Positions 31,826 to 41,208 of a stretch of DNA of 64,000 bases are shown here, piece after piece. Each line of letters starts with the position of its first letter. Position 1 is the stretch's first letter. The stretch comes from Acidovorax sp. SUPP3334. GTDB lineage: Bacteria > Pseudomonadota > Gammaproteobacteria > Burkholderiales > Burkholderiaceae_C. The stretch is from positions 109,888-173,887 of the forward strand of contig NZ_BQXQ01000006.1 in NCBI RefSeq assembly GCF_030159055.1. Direction: 5' to 3'. The notes below the pieces were generated by a model, which made no database searches, was not told where the DNA came from, and saw nothing but the letters and a program-made list of their open reading frames with translations. Position numbers and translations under genes: made by a program.

Positions 31826-32572
31826 ATGCTGCTCATCCCCGCCATCGACCTCAAGGACGGACACTGCGTGCGCCTCAAGCAAGGCGATATGGACCAGTCG
31901 ACCACTTTCGGAGAAGACCCGGCCGCCATGGCGCGCAAATGGGTCGTCGCCGGGGCGCGCCGGCTGCACCTCGTGGACCTGAACGGCGCATTTGCCGGCA
32001 CGCCCAAGAACTACACGGCCATCAAGTCCATCCTGAAGGAAGTCGGCGACGACATCCCGGTGCAGCTCGGCGGCGGCATCCGTGACCTGGACACGATCGA
32101 GAAATACATCGACGGCGGCCTGCGCTACGTGATCATCGGCACCGCCGCCGTGAAGAACCCCGGGTTCCTGAAAGACGCCTGCAGCGCTTTCGGCGGGCAC
32201 ATCATCGTCGGCCTGGATGCCAAGGACGGCAAGGTCGCCACCGACGGCTGGAGCAAGCTCACGGGCCATGAGGTCGTTGACCTGGCCAAGAAGTTCGAGG
32301 ACTGGGGCGTCGAGTCCATCATCTACACCGACATCGGCCGCGACGGCATGCTCTCGGGTATCAACATCGAAGCCACCGTCAAGCTGGCGCAATCGCTCAC
32401 CATTCCGGTCATCGCCTCGGGCGGCCTGGCCAACATGGCCGACATCGAGCAGCTGTGCGCGGTGGAGGACGAAGGCATCGAAGGCGTGATCTGCGGCCGC
32501 GCGATCTATTCCGGCGATCTGGATTTCACGGCGGCGCAAACGCGTGCCGACGAATTGAACGGCGTCGCGTGA
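31826..32572 (+). CDS. hisA: ProFAR isomerase
   Basis: 248 residues, TIM barrel. Acid-base residues Asp8 (IPAIDLKDG) and the second Asp in [12 protein letters not shown] are present, with phosphate loops GGGIRD and ASGGLAN. It is followed by a clear terminator and then by the convergent pel block. In relatives hisF follows directly, so transcription is now cut here. Confidence 0.97.
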   Translation: MLLIPAIDLKDGHCVRLKQGDMDQSTTFGEDPAAMARKWVVAGARRLHLVDLNGAFAGTPKNYTAIKSILKEVGDDIPVQLGGGIRDLDTIEKYIDGGLRYVIIGTAAVKNPGFLKDACSAFGGHIIVGLDAKDGKVATDGWSKLTGHEVVDLAKKFEDWGVESIIYTDIGRDGMLSGINIEATVKLAQSLTIPVIASGGLANMADIEQLCAVEDEGIEGVICGRAIYSGDLDFTAAQTRADELNGVA

Positions 32573-32648
32573 TGCGCGGCAAGGCCGCTGTAGGCTTGGC
32601 CGGCTGATTCGCCTTTTCAGCGCCAAGAGTTCGCAGCGCCAACGTTTT

Positions 32649-32677
32649 ACGGCTCCCGGTAAAGGGAGCCGTTTTTC
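32649..32677 (+). terminator. Rho-independent terminator after hisA
   Basis: A 9-bp perfect stem ACGGCTCCC / GGGAGCCGT with loop GGTAAA and five Ts, 77 bases after the hisA stop. It ends the first half of the his operon before the convergent lipoprotein gene. Confidence 0.92.
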
Positions 32678-32713
32678 GTTCCAGGGCCTTGGCGTGGCGT
32701 GGCCGATGTCGAT

Positions 32714-33916
32714 TCAGCAGCCTGGCAGAGCCCGCCCCTGGTTCACCGCCGTCACCGTCTGCAGCAGGCCCGTCCAGTACGACGGCAGGGCATCCCAGGG
32801 GTTGCCGACATCGGCCACGGGGTCGTACTCGAGGTTCGTCATGTAGATGGGGCCGGCGTTGTAGCGGTTCGATGCCGCCGACTGCACGGCCCGCTGCATG
32901 TCGGCGCAGGTCGCGGTGTTGTGCACCAGCGAGCTTTGGCGGCTGTTGGCCAGCGTGTACAGCCAGGGTGTGGTTCGTGGGTCGTAGCTGGCATAGGTGA
33001 CGTTGCGGCCTTCGAAGGTGACCAGCACGTCGGCCACCGCGGCGTAGCCCGCGGCCGGCACCATGCCGGGATTGCCGATCACGCGCAGGCTTGCGTCCTT
33101 GGCCTTGATGTAGCTGTAGATCTCGCGGTAGAAGTCCAGCCGCGTGGTTTCGGAGGCCATCTCGTCCAGGAAGATGCCGCTGATCGCCCCGCGCCCGAAG
33201 AGCGCGATGTAGTTGTCGATGTTGGCCTTGATGCTGGCCAGCGAGCGTGAACCCGTGCCATAGCCGGTGTACACGTAGCCCACCACCTTGCCACCCGCCG
33301 AAACGAACGCGTTGACGGCGCTGACGTAGCTCGTCTCCGCGGTGGTGAACACGCCGTTGTCGGGGTTCAGGATGGCCGTCACCGAGACGGCCGGGTTGGC
33401 CGCCGCCCCGCTGGCCAGCAGGGCCCAACCCTGGCTGGAGGCCGGGTGGAAGTACGCCGGCACCAGCACCTCCAGCGCTGCCGGGGCGGGGCGCAGGTAG
33501 ACCACGCGCGTGGCGGTGACCGACTGGCCGGACACGGAGGTGGTCGCGCTGATCTCCTGGCGGCCGGTCGCAGCGCCGGACAGGGTGGCGGTCGCCACGC
33601 CTGCGCGGGTGGTGCCCGTGGTCGCGAACGGGCCGGGCGAGGCGGAAAAATTCACCGCCGTGCCGTCGGCCGCGTCCACGCCGTTCACCGTGACGCGGGC
33701 CGTGACCGACAGCGCAGCCGTGGCTGTGAAGACGGCCTCGGCTTCGGGCGCGGTCAGGGTGATGGCGACGGTGGTCGGTGTCGTCGGCGCCGTCGGGTCG
33801 CTGGCGCCGCCTCCGCCACCGCCACCACAGGCGGCCAGCAGCGCGGCCAGGGACAAGCCGCACCAGCGGGAGATTCGGGCGATGCGGGAGGGGGTGTGAG
33901 CGGGAAGGCGTTGCAT
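32714..33916 (-). CDS. Lipoprotein with spherulin-4/Sph3-like glycoside hydrolase domain, copy B
   Basis: 400 residues; AAGGA lies 8 bases before the ATG. The signal ends in LLAACGGGG, giving a lipoprotein followed by a Gly run. Residues ~45-135 form a beta-rich Ig-like region (VTARVTVNGVDAADGTAVNF). The rest looks like a spherulin-4 TIM-barrel: EVLVPAYFHP, ILNPDNGVF, GYVYTGYG, SGIFLDEMAS with Asp251-Glu252, VIGNPGMVP. Sph3 (GH135) of Aspergillus, of this family, uses an adjacent Asp-Glu pair and cuts alpha-1,4-GalNAc polymers, the linkage found in Pel. Being last in the pel operon, a Pel-trimming role is inferred. Paralogue of the gene above it. Confidence 0.75.
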   Translation of the reverse strand: MQRLPAHTPSRIARISRWCGLSLAALLAACGGGGGGGASDPTAPTTPTTVAITLTAPEAEAVFTATAALSVTARVTVNGVDAADGTAVNFSASPGPFATTGTTRAGVATATLSGAATGRQEISATTSVSGQSVTATRVVYLRPAPAALEVLVPAYFHPASSQGWALLASGAAANPAVSVTAILNPDNGVFTTAETSYVSAVNAFVSAGGKVVGYVYTGYGTGSRSLASIKANIDNYIALFGRGAISGIFLDEMASETTRLDFYREIYSYIKAKDASLRVIGNPGMVPAAGYAAVADVLVTFEGRNVTYASYDPRTTPWLYTLANSRQSSLVHNTATCADMQRAVQSAASNRYNAGPIYMTNLEYDPVADVGNPWDALPSYWTGLLQTVTAVNQGRALPGC

Positions 33917-34013
33917 GGTGGTTTCCTTGGGCGGAGCAGTGCAGTGCGGGAGGGATGGTGGCAGCGCGTTTTGGCGATTGTCGGTTTGCAGGCGTGTCGG
34001 TGCCAGCGGCGGG

Positions 34014-35255
34014 TCAGCAAGTGGGCAGGGTGGCGCCCCGGTTCACGGCATCCACGGTGCCCAGCAACTGTGTCCAGTAGGCCGGCAGCGTGTCCCAGGG
34101 ATTGTCCTCCTGGGTGTCGGGATCGAAGGTGTCGTCCGTCACATAGATCACGCCGCTGTTCATGCGCGCCGTGGCAGCGGCCCGCACCGATGCCTGCATG
34201 GCGGCGCAGTTGGCTGCGTCGTGCACCAGGGCGTTCTGGCGGCTGTTGGCCAGTTGATAGAGCCATCCGCCGGTGGCGCGGGGGTCGTAGTCGGCAAAGC
34301 TGGCCTGCCGGTTCTCGAAGGTCACGAGGGTATCGGCCACCGCGGCGTAGGCCGCGTCGGGCACCGTGCCCGGGTTGCCCACCACGCGCAGGGTGGCGCC
34401 CTTGCTTTTGATGTAGTCGAAGAGTTGCCGGTAGTAGGCCAGCCGGCCGGGTGCCGAAGACATCTCGTCGATGAAGAAGCCGCTCACGAGCCCCGTGCCG
34501 TAGAGGCTGAGGTACTTGTCGATGTTGCCCTTGACCTTGCTGATCGAGCGCGAGCCGTAGCCGGTATAGACATAGCCCAGCAGCTTGCCCCCCGAATGCA
34601 CGAAGGATCTGGCGGCCGCCGTGAACTCTGGATTGGCGCGGGTGAAGACGCCGTTGTTCGGATTGAGAATGGCGGTGACGCTCACCGACGGATAGGCCTG
34701 CGTGCCGGCGGCCAGTGCATCCCAGGGCGAGCCTGCTGAGGGGTAGAAATAGGCGGGCACCAGGATTTCCATCGGCGCGGGCGCCGGCCGCACATACAGC
34801 GTTCGGCTGGCGGTGGCCGCGTTGCCGCCGCCCAATGTGCCTGAAGCGACCGACGCGGTCAGCGTCTGCCGGCCTGCCGCGGTGGGGGTGAATGCCGTCA
34901 CCGCCTCGCCGCCCAGCAGCGAAGCCGCCAGTGGAATGAAACTGCCCGAGGCGGCGGAAAAATCGACGGCCAGGCCATCGGGCAGGGCGCCGGTGCCGGA
35001 CTGCAGCGCCAGCGATACCGGCACGCTGGCCCCCAGATCGAACACGGCCTGGTCCAGCGGTACGGCAAAGGCGATCTGCAGGCCGGCTTGCGCGGCCTCG
35101 GCCTTCTGCCCCGCCACTTCGGCCGGCTCGCCGCTTCCTCCGCCGCCGCAGGCGGCGAGCAGCACCGCCGCCGCCGCCGCCAGTCCGGCGAATACCGGTG
35201 CCCCCCGGTGAAACACGGTCCGGTCCGGCAATGCACGATGGATCGTCTTCGGCAT
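34014..35255 (-). CDS. Lipoprotein with spherulin-4/Sph3-like glycoside hydrolase domain, copy A
   Basis: 413 residues; GGGGGAG lies just upstream of the ATG. Lipobox LLAACGGGG, then a beta-rich region (residues ~50-145) and the hydrolase-like domain: EILVPAYFYPS, ILNPNNGVF, GYVYTGYGSRSISKVKGNID, SGFFIDEMSSAPGR with Asp263-Glu264, VVGNPGTVPDAAYA, YVTDDTFDPD. Closely similar to the next gene (97 bp apart), so a tandem duplication. It starts 68 bp after pelG on the same strand, which points to cotranscription. Activity on Pel is inferred; substrate and catalytic residues are not proven. Confidence 0.77.
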   Translation of the reverse strand: MPKTIHRALPDRTVFHRGAPVFAGLAAAAAVLLAACGGGGSGEPAEVAGQKAEAAQAGLQIAFAVPLDQAVFDLGASVPVSLALQSGTGALPDGLAVDFSAASGSFIPLAASLLGGEAVTAFTPTAAGRQTLTASVASGTLGGGNAATASRTLYVRPAPAPMEILVPAYFYPSAGSPWDALAAGTQAYPSVSVTAILNPNNGVFTRANPEFTAAARSFVHSGGKLLGYVYTGYGSRSISKVKGNIDKYLSLYGTGLVSGFFIDEMSSAPGRLAYYRQLFDYIKSKGATLRVVGNPGTVPDAAYAAVADTLVTFENRQASFADYDPRATGGWLYQLANSRQNALVHDAANCAAMQASVRAAATARMNSGVIYVTDDTFDPDTQEDNPWDTLPAYWTQLLGTVDAVNRGATLPTC

Positions 35256-35323
35256 GACTCCCCCCTTGTGTAACGGCTTCGATGAACGCTGTTCGGCCCA
35301 TTGTCCACCGAGAGCCCCGCAGG

Positions 35324-36697
35324 CTACTGCAGCATGAACGTTTCGTACTCCAGCCGGTTGAGCTGGCGCGACAGCAGGTACATGCCGGTGCACAGCGTGA
35401 TCAAGGTGGACAGGGCAAACCCGTAGCCGTACAGGGCGGCGCCGGTGTACAGGGTGAAACCGGTGAGCGCGATGTTCAGCAGCACGAACTGCACGCACAG
35501 CAACAGCACGATGCGCCGCTGGTCCAAATAGAAGAACACGTTCAGGATGGCCATGAGCCCCACCTGCAGCCCCGCACCGATCACCTGCACGTGCAGCAGC
35601 GGCAGGTACAGCCGCGAGATGCCCAGCACGTCCAGCACCGCCGGGCCCGCCACGAACGTGACCAGGATGGCCAGCGTCTGGATCTTGCCGATCTCGCCCA
35701 GGCCCTGCTGGATCGAATAGACCATTTCGTCGCGCATGGCCTCGATGTATTCGAGCGAGCCGCCGCTGCGCACCGCGTCGTAGAACTTGTCGTAGTACTC
35801 GACGAAGTCGGTCTCGATGCGCACCAGGAAGACGGCCATGCCCGGAATGATGGACAGGTAGGCCAGGAACACCGGCAGGTCGTAGATGAGCGATGCGCGC
35901 AGCCCGCCGATGATGTTCTGGGACGTCGGCGGAAAGTACCAGAACATGAACTTGTCGATCCAGATGCCGAAGTTGTACAGGAACCCGATGGCCACCAGCG
36001 ACGGGTACAGCAACTTGCGCTGCGCGAAATCGAACGCGATCAGCCGGCCCTTGGGGTTGAACTCCTGCACCACCAGAATCCACATGCCGGCCAGCAGCAG
36101 GTAGTTGCCCAGCACGAAGCCGGCCAGCAACCCCTCCAGCCCCCATGGGCGCATGAAAAGCGAGCCGATCACGATCACCGCGTAGGCGAGCCCGAACAGC
36201 ACCACGATCTCCTTGTAGCGCTTCATGCCGGACAGCAGCACGGTCAGCACCCACACGTCGCACATCAGCGTGAAGCCTGCCAGCATGAGCATGCGGTACA
36301 CGAGCCCCAGATCGGGCAGCAGCGTGAACAGCGCCAGCGTGCCCAGGGCCCCCGCCACCAGCGTGACCACCAGCAGCAGGCCGTGCAGGTTGGGCAGGAT
36401 GAGGTCCTTGCGCTTTTCGAACAGCCGGTCGGACACGAAGCGCGTGAATGCCAACTGCACCAGCCCGGTGAGGATCAGGCTGCCCGCCACCATGTAGGTG
36501 ACCGAGGTCTGGAACTGCGTGACCAGAAAACCGGGCACCACGACGCTGGCGCTGAAAATCCCGATGAGCAGAATGCCCACGATGGAGAACACCCACGGGC
36601 CCGAGCCGATCACGCCGGCATAGGCATAGGCCTGCACCAGGCTCACCAGGGTGTTCTTGCGCAGCATGCGCCGCAGTTCGAATCCGATGCCAGCCAT
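35324..36697 (-). CDS. pelG: Pel polysaccharide inner-membrane transporter PelG
   Basis: 457 residues with about 12 membrane helices, beginning MAGIGFELRRMLRK as PelG proteins do. Distant member of the MOP flippase superfamily; with PelD, PelE and PelF it forms the inner-membrane synthase-transport complex that passes the growing polymer to the periplasm. The start overlaps the pelF stop (ATGA). Confidence 0.96.
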   Translation of the reverse strand: MAGIGFELRRMLRKNTLVSLVQAYAYAGVIGSGPWVFSIVGILLIGIFSASVVVPGFLVTQFQTSVTYMVAGSLILTGLVQLAFTRFVSDRLFEKRKDLILPNLHGLLLVVTLVAGALGTLALFTLLPDLGLVYRMLMLAGFTLMCDVWVLTVLLSGMKRYKEIVVLFGLAYAVIVIGSLFMRPWGLEGLLAGFVLGNYLLLAGMWILVVQEFNPKGRLIAFDFAQRKLLYPSLVAIGFLYNFGIWIDKFMFWYFPPTSQNIIGGLRASLIYDLPVFLAYLSIIPGMAVFLVRIETDFVEYYDKFYDAVRSGGSLEYIEAMRDEMVYSIQQGLGEIGKIQTLAILVTFVAGPAVLDVLGISRLYLPLLHVQVIGAGLQVGLMAILNVFFYLDQRRIVLLLCVQFVLLNIALTGFTLYTGAALYGYGFALSTLITLCTGMYLLSRQLNRLEYETFMLQ

Positions 36698-38229
36698 CAG
36701 CGGGGGCCCTCCGTCTTCTGGAACGCGGTTTCGTACACGCGGCGGTAGCGGTCGAACATCATCGTGTCGGTGTAGTAGCGCTCCACCCGCGCAATGGCCG
36801 CGCGGCTGGCGCTCTCCCAGGCGGCCGGGTCGTTCAGCAGCGACAGCGATGCGTCGGCCAGGCGCTGCGGGTCGGCGATCGGCACCACCTTGCCCGATGC
36901 GCCGAGGGCCTTGTCCTCATCGTCCAGGCCCTCGATCAACTGCCGGCACGAGCCCACGTCGGTGGACACCGTGGGCACGCCCGCGGCGTATCCCTCCAGG
37001 ATCACCAGCGGCAGCGCCTCGCTGATCGACGACAGGATCACCAGCCCGATGCGCGGCATGAGGTCTTCCACGCGCTGAAAGCCCAGGAAGCGGATGTTCT
37101 GCTCCAACCCCAGGCTGCGCACGAGGTTCGTGCATTCCTGGGCATAGGCCGGGTCTTCCTCGGTAGGCCCGGCGATCCAGCCTTCGGCCTGCGGCAACTG
37201 GTTGACGACCCGGCGCATCGCGCGGATGAACGTCTTGATGTCCTTGATGGGCACCACGCGGCCGATCAGGCAGAGCACCGGCGGCACCTCGGCCGGCCGC
37301 TTGTCGCGCAGCGGGGCGAAGCGCCCCAGGTTGATGCCGTTCGGAATGTTGAAGGTGCGCGACGCCTCGGCGCCGTCGGTCACCTGGCGCAGCCGGTTGG
37401 TCTCGTACAGCGCGATGATCGGGTCGGCTGCGGCATAGCAGTAGTAGCCCAGCCACTCGAAGAACTGGATCCACATCTGGCGAAAGTACGACAGCTCGGT
37501 CGGGTCGCGCTGGAAGATGTTGCGGTTGTCGCGGATCCACTCGCTCTTGAACAGGTCGATCTTGCGTTCCTTGGTGTAGATGCCGTGCTCCGACAGGATC
37601 AGCGGCACGCCGCGCGCCTGCTCGATCAGCCCGCCGAGAAAACCCGCATACCCCGTGGAGGCGCAGTGCACCACGCGCACCGGGATGAGCTGCTTGGCCA
37701 CGCGCGCCAGCGTCCACAGCGGCTGGTACATGATGCGCACCGTCCAGAAATAGTCCACGAACGAGGGGTCGGTGCAATGGTCTCTGTAGCTCTTGCAGAT
37801 GATCTCCCAGGCCCGTTCGCTGTAGAGAAAGTCTTCCAGCGGCAGGTGGCCGCCCGGCTGCATCTGCCGCGTGATCTCACGGAACGCGGCCATGGTCTGT
37901 GGTGTGCGGTCGCCCGTGCGGAACGATTCGACCAGCGTGTGCACCATGTCCAGCGCCTCGCGGCTGCCCTTGCGCCGGGCGGGCAGCGTGCGCACGCCCA
38001 GGTGGTCGTAGAGGTAGTGCTCCTCGAAGTGAACGACGTTCGGCGGCAATTCGTACTTGAACTTGGAATAGTCCTCGCGCCGGCTGCCCAGGAAGACGAT
38101 GGCGAAGCGGTATTCCGGGTACGCACGGATGATCTGGTTGATCCAGCTCGACACGCCGCCGCTCACGTAAGGGAACGTGCCCTCCAGCAGCAGGGCGACA
38201 TCGGCCTCGCTGGCTTTCGGCCCGGTCAT
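36697..38229 (-). CDS. pelF: Pel glycosyltransferase PelF
   Basis: 510 residues, cytoplasmic GT-4 type glycosyltransferase. GT-B features: LLLEGTFPYVSGGVSSWINQ at the N-terminus, SEHGIYTKERKIDL, NIPNGINLGRF, LIGRVVPIKDIKTFIRAM and the E-x7-E motif SEALPLVILEGYAAG. It polymerises the sugar from a UDP-sugar donor, now thought to be UDP-GalNAc. Overlaps pelE and pelG by ATGA junctions. Confidence 0.96.
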   Translation of the reverse strand: MTGPKASEADVALLLEGTFPYVSGGVSSWINQIIRAYPEYRFAIVFLGSRREDYSKFKYELPPNVVHFEEHYLYDHLGVRTLPARRKGSREALDMVHTLVESFRTGDRTPQTMAAFREITRQMQPGGHLPLEDFLYSERAWEIICKSYRDHCTDPSFVDYFWTVRIMYQPLWTLARVAKQLIPVRVVHCASTGYAGFLGGLIEQARGVPLILSEHGIYTKERKIDLFKSEWIRDNRNIFQRDPTELSYFRQMWIQFFEWLGYYCYAAADPIIALYETNRLRQVTDGAEASRTFNIPNGINLGRFAPLRDKRPAEVPPVLCLIGRVVPIKDIKTFIRAMRRVVNQLPQAEGWIAGPTEEDPAYAQECTNLVRSLGLEQNIRFLGFQRVEDLMPRIGLVILSSISEALPLVILEGYAAGVPTVSTDVGSCRQLIEGLDDEDKALGASGKVVPIADPQRLADASLSLLNDPAAWESASRAAIARVERYYTDTMMFDRYRRVYETAFQKTEGPR

Positions 38230-39239
38230 GGCGCGCTCCAGTAATCCAGGATCGGGCGCAGCCGCGGCAGCGCCCTCCACTGGTTGAGCTGCTGCACGAG
38301 TTCGCGCGTCTGTGCGAAGTCTCGCCGCTCGAAGCACAGCTCGGCCTGATAGGGCAGCACGCGGGTGGCTGGCAGGCCCAGATCGCGGGCGAGGGCGTAG
38401 GCCGCTTCTGCCTCGTCCACCCGGCCGAGCAGGTGCAGCAGGCGGCCGCGCCGCAGGTTCAATTGCGGATGGTCTGGCTGCTGCGCCAGCACCTGGTCGC
38501 AGTATTGCAGAGACTCTTTCACCGCGTGGTCGCGCAGATCGCCCTGCACCAGTTCTTGATAGACCAGTTCCCAGTAAAGGTCGGACAGGCGGAAAGCCGA
38601 CTCGACCGTGAGCGGGCCGGGCGTGTCGCCTTCTTCCAGCTTGGCCTGGCGCAGCGCATCCAGTTCGCTGTCGATGGTGCGGTTGATGCGCTTTTCCAGC
38701 GTGTCCAGCATGCCATAAGCCAGCAGGCGCAGGTCTTCGCTCGGGTCGCTCAGCACCGTGCGCAGCAGGGGCGAAGCGATGCGTCCGGACACGTGCTGCA
38801 GCGCCACCATGGCGCGCATGCGGGTCTGCATCGGGGCCTGGCTGTTGCCCAGGAAGGACCGCAGGCCCGCTTGGCGAAAGCTGCCCTGCATGCGCTGGTG
38901 GCGATCGAATTCGGGCAAGCGCAGCGATTCGAAGTCGCCCTGGGACGCCGGGCTGCGGTAGATGCGCAGCACCACCACGGCGGCGATCACGCCGATGAAG
39001 CCCACGATGGGCACGGCATAGCTGAACACCGCCATCAGGCCCAGAACCGGGGCGCGGGGCCTGGCCTGGTCGCCCGACAGGAAAGGCAGCAGAAACAGCG
39101 ACAGCATCAGGCAGGCGCCGGCATGCACGAGCAGATAGCTCGACAGGGCCGCATCGGTGCGGCCTTCCAGCAGCGCGGGCCCGGTCCACGCGCCGATCTC
39201 CAGCAGCAGCGCGGAGATGCCGAACTTGAGGTTAAGCAT
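38226..39239 (-). CDS. pelE: Pel inner-membrane TPR protein PelE
   Basis: 337 residues. Two N-terminal membrane helices (residues ~35-90: AGACLMLSLFLLPFL, IVGFIGVIAAVVVL) and a helical-repeat region ending in TPR-like units (HPQLNLRRGRLLHLLGRVDEAEAAYALA). PelE is a small scaffold of the inner-membrane Pel complex. It overlaps pelD by 8 bases and pelF by 4. Confidence 0.92.
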   Translation of the reverse strand: MLNLKFGISALLLEIGAWTGPALLEGRTDAALSSYLLVHAGACLMLSLFLLPFLSGDQARPRAPVLGLMAVFSYAVPIVGFIGVIAAVVVLRIYRSPASQGDFESLRLPEFDRHQRMQGSFRQAGLRSFLGNSQAPMQTRMRAMVALQHVSGRIASPLLRTVLSDPSEDLRLLAYGMLDTLEKRINRTIDSELDALRQAKLEEGDTPGPLTVESAFRLSDLYWELVYQELVQGDLRDHAVKESLQYCDQVLAQQPDHPQLNLRRGRLLHLLGRVDEAEAAYALARDLGLPATRVLPYQAELCFERRDFAQTRELVQQLNQWRALPRLRPILDYWSAP

Positions 39240-40629
39240 GGGCCATCCCGTTCAAGCGCTTGAGCACGGTGAGGGTCTCGCCGTTCAGCGCGATGATGTG
39301 GGGGAACACGCCGGACTCGGCCAGCGGCTTGCCGGTCTTTTGGCCCGACCAGGTTTCCAGCCGGTTGATGTAGCCCTCGGCCGTGGCCGTGTCGCCCAGC
39401 GGCATCAGCATGGCCAGCACCTGGCGCTCGGCGCCTGTGATGAGCCAGCTTTCGTCCAGTTCGCGCTTCAGGCGCTCGATCTGTCCAGGCAAGCCGGCCT
39501 CCATGGCGCGGGGCAGGAATTCGAGCGCCACGATCACGCTCGGCACCTTGGCGCTGTCGCGGATGTGCGCCAGCCGCTGCGCCTCGAAGGCGAAGTTGGC
39601 CGGGCAGTCGGGCAACTCTTTCAGGATCGGCGCCGCCACCGTCTGCATGGCCAGGCCGTCGGTGTAGTAGCCCAGCAGCAGGTTGATCGTTTGCAGGTTT
39701 TCGGCTTGCAGCGAGAAGAACGGCATGTCCTCGATGACGAGCAGCCCGTAGATCTCGCCCCCGAGGTCGAGCAGGGGCGCCGCGGCCAGATAGCGCGTTT
39801 GCTGCTGGTCGGCCAGCATCTGGCTCACGTGGCAGAGCTTGCGCGTCTCCAGGGCCTGCTGCACCAGCGGATCGCGCGGATCGAGTTCCGTACCGCTGCC
39901 GATGCGCGCGATGGCCCGGGCCTCGATGCTGTCTTCGGTCGCGGCGTAGAGCGCCGCCGATTCCAGCTGGCAGTACTGGGCTAAGAGCCGCAGCAGGGTC
40001 TGCGCGCCCTGTGCCGCATCGTCCTGCGCCCCGCCCAGCGCCTGCAGCGTGGACAGTGCATCGCGCATCGACATGGGCCGGCCGATCAGTTCCTGCTCCA
40101 GGCGGTCGTGCGACAGGCGCAGCAGGTAGTACTGGCGCACGAGGTGTTCCAGGCGCTGGTCGAGGTACAGCTGCACGTTCTCGGCGCGGCGGGTGCGGGC
40201 CTGCCACAGGCTGGAGAACTCGCCCACCAGCATCACCAGAATGAGGCCGCCCAGGAAGTAGATCTGCGGGAAGGCATCGTAGTGGCCGAAGTTGATCGCC
40301 AACCAGCCTGCCAGCAGCACGCACGCGCCGCCCAGACCGGCCAGGGGACCGTAGCGCAGCGCGACGATCGTCGGTGCGAGCCATGCCCAGGGAAATTCCG
40401 CCTGGGTCCACAGCGGATCGTCGGGCTCCAGCGCCAGGCCGAGCGCCAGCGCGATGATCGGCAGCAGCAGCGTTTCGCCCAGCATGATCGCGGGGCGCGT
40501 GTCGGTGTCGGCCAGCTTGCCCAGCAGGTTGGCGGGAATGTGCCGAACGCTCGGCGTGGCAGCCGGCTCGGGCGCGGCCGCGCCGACGTTGCGCCGCCGT
40601 TCAGCCGACGAGGTCGTCTCTGACACCAT
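39232..40629 (-). CDS. pelD: c-di-GMP receptor PelD
   Basis: 465 residues. Four membrane helices (about residues 45-140), a coiled linker (YLDQRLEHLVRQYYLL), a GAF domain (about 190-330) and a degenerate GGDEF domain without a GGDEF motif. The inhibitory-site motif that binds c-di-GMP is intact: Arg389-Glu-Leu-Asp392 (RELD), with Arg423 at the spacing of the third ligand Arg in Pseudomonas PelD (R367, D370, R402). So Pel secretion here should be switched on by c-di-GMP. Confidence 0.95.
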   Translation of the reverse strand: MVSETTSSAERRRNVGAAAPEPAATPSVRHIPANLLGKLADTDTRPAIMLGETLLLPIIALALGLALEPDDPLWTQAEFPWAWLAPTIVALRYGPLAGLGGACVLLAGWLAINFGHYDAFPQIYFLGGLILVMLVGEFSSLWQARTRRAENVQLYLDQRLEHLVRQYYLLRLSHDRLEQELIGRPMSMRDALSTLQALGGAQDDAAQGAQTLLRLLAQYCQLESAALYAATEDSIEARAIARIGSGTELDPRDPLVQQALETRKLCHVSQMLADQQQTRYLAAAPLLDLGGEIYGLLVIEDMPFFSLQAENLQTINLLLGYYTDGLAMQTVAAPILKELPDCPANFAFEAQRLAHIRDSAKVPSVIVALEFLPRAMEAGLPGQIERLKRELDESWLITGAERQVLAMLMPLGDTATAEGYINRLETWSGQKTGKPLAESGVFPHIIALNGETLTVLKRLNGMAHA

Positions 40630-40633
40630 GGCT

Positions 40634-41185
40634 TCAGCGGGCTCGGGCCAGGCCGGAATCCAGCAGATCGCGGATCAGCTTCTGCGCCACGCCGGAGAGC
40701 GCCTCGCGGCTCCAGCCGCTCTTGCCGCCCGTGCCGCTCCAGATGGTGTCGCCCGAGGCCACGTCGATGATCTGCAGCGTCACGCCCGCAGCCGGCTCGC
40801 CATCTACTCCGACCTTGTAGCGCCACTCGTCCACGGCGCCGGTCAGGGCGTACTTGGCCTGCTGCTCCCGTGCCCAGGCCAGTACCTCCTGCTGGCGCTT
40901 GGCATCGCCCGCATCGAACAGCGCTTCCTGCTGCGTGCTGGTGGGGTAGCGCTGGATGCGGCCCACGCCGCGTGCATGCAGCAGCGCCTGGGCGATGGCT
41001 TCGGCGCGGTTGCCGGCCAGCGGCGTCTCGGTGTGGTTGGCGAAGGGCAGCACCACCCAGGTGGCGTTGCGCTCCAGCGCCGGCGGCTCTCCGCGGTCGA
41101 TGGTGGAACAGGCGGCCAGCAGCAGCAGGGCGCCGCCGGCGGCGAGGACTTGCAGGCGTTGCAGCAGGGTGCGGTGGTGTTGCAT
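40634..41185 (-). CDS. pelC: Pel outer-membrane lipoprotein PelC
   Basis: 183 residues from the ATG with AAGGA 8 bases upstream; the frame begins 8 codons earlier but without support. Lipobox LLLLAACS. PelC forms a dodecameric ring at the outer-membrane inner face that guides the cationic polymer to the PelB pore. Body: TWVVLPFANHTETPLAGNRAEAIAQALL, shown in part, and DTIWSGTGGKSGWSREALSG. pelD follows after 4 bp. Confidence 0.93.
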   Translation of the reverse strand: MQHHRTLLQRLQVLAAGGALLLLAACSTIDRGEPPALERNATWVVLPFANHTETPLAGNRAEAIAQALLHARGVGRIQRYPTSTQQEALFDAGDAKRQQEVLAWAREQQAKYALTGAVDEWRYKVGVDGEPAAGVTLQIIDVASGDTIWSGTGGKSGWSREALSGVAQKLIRDLLDSGLARAR

Positions 41186-41208
41186 GGTGGATTCCTTTGG
41201 AGACGACA

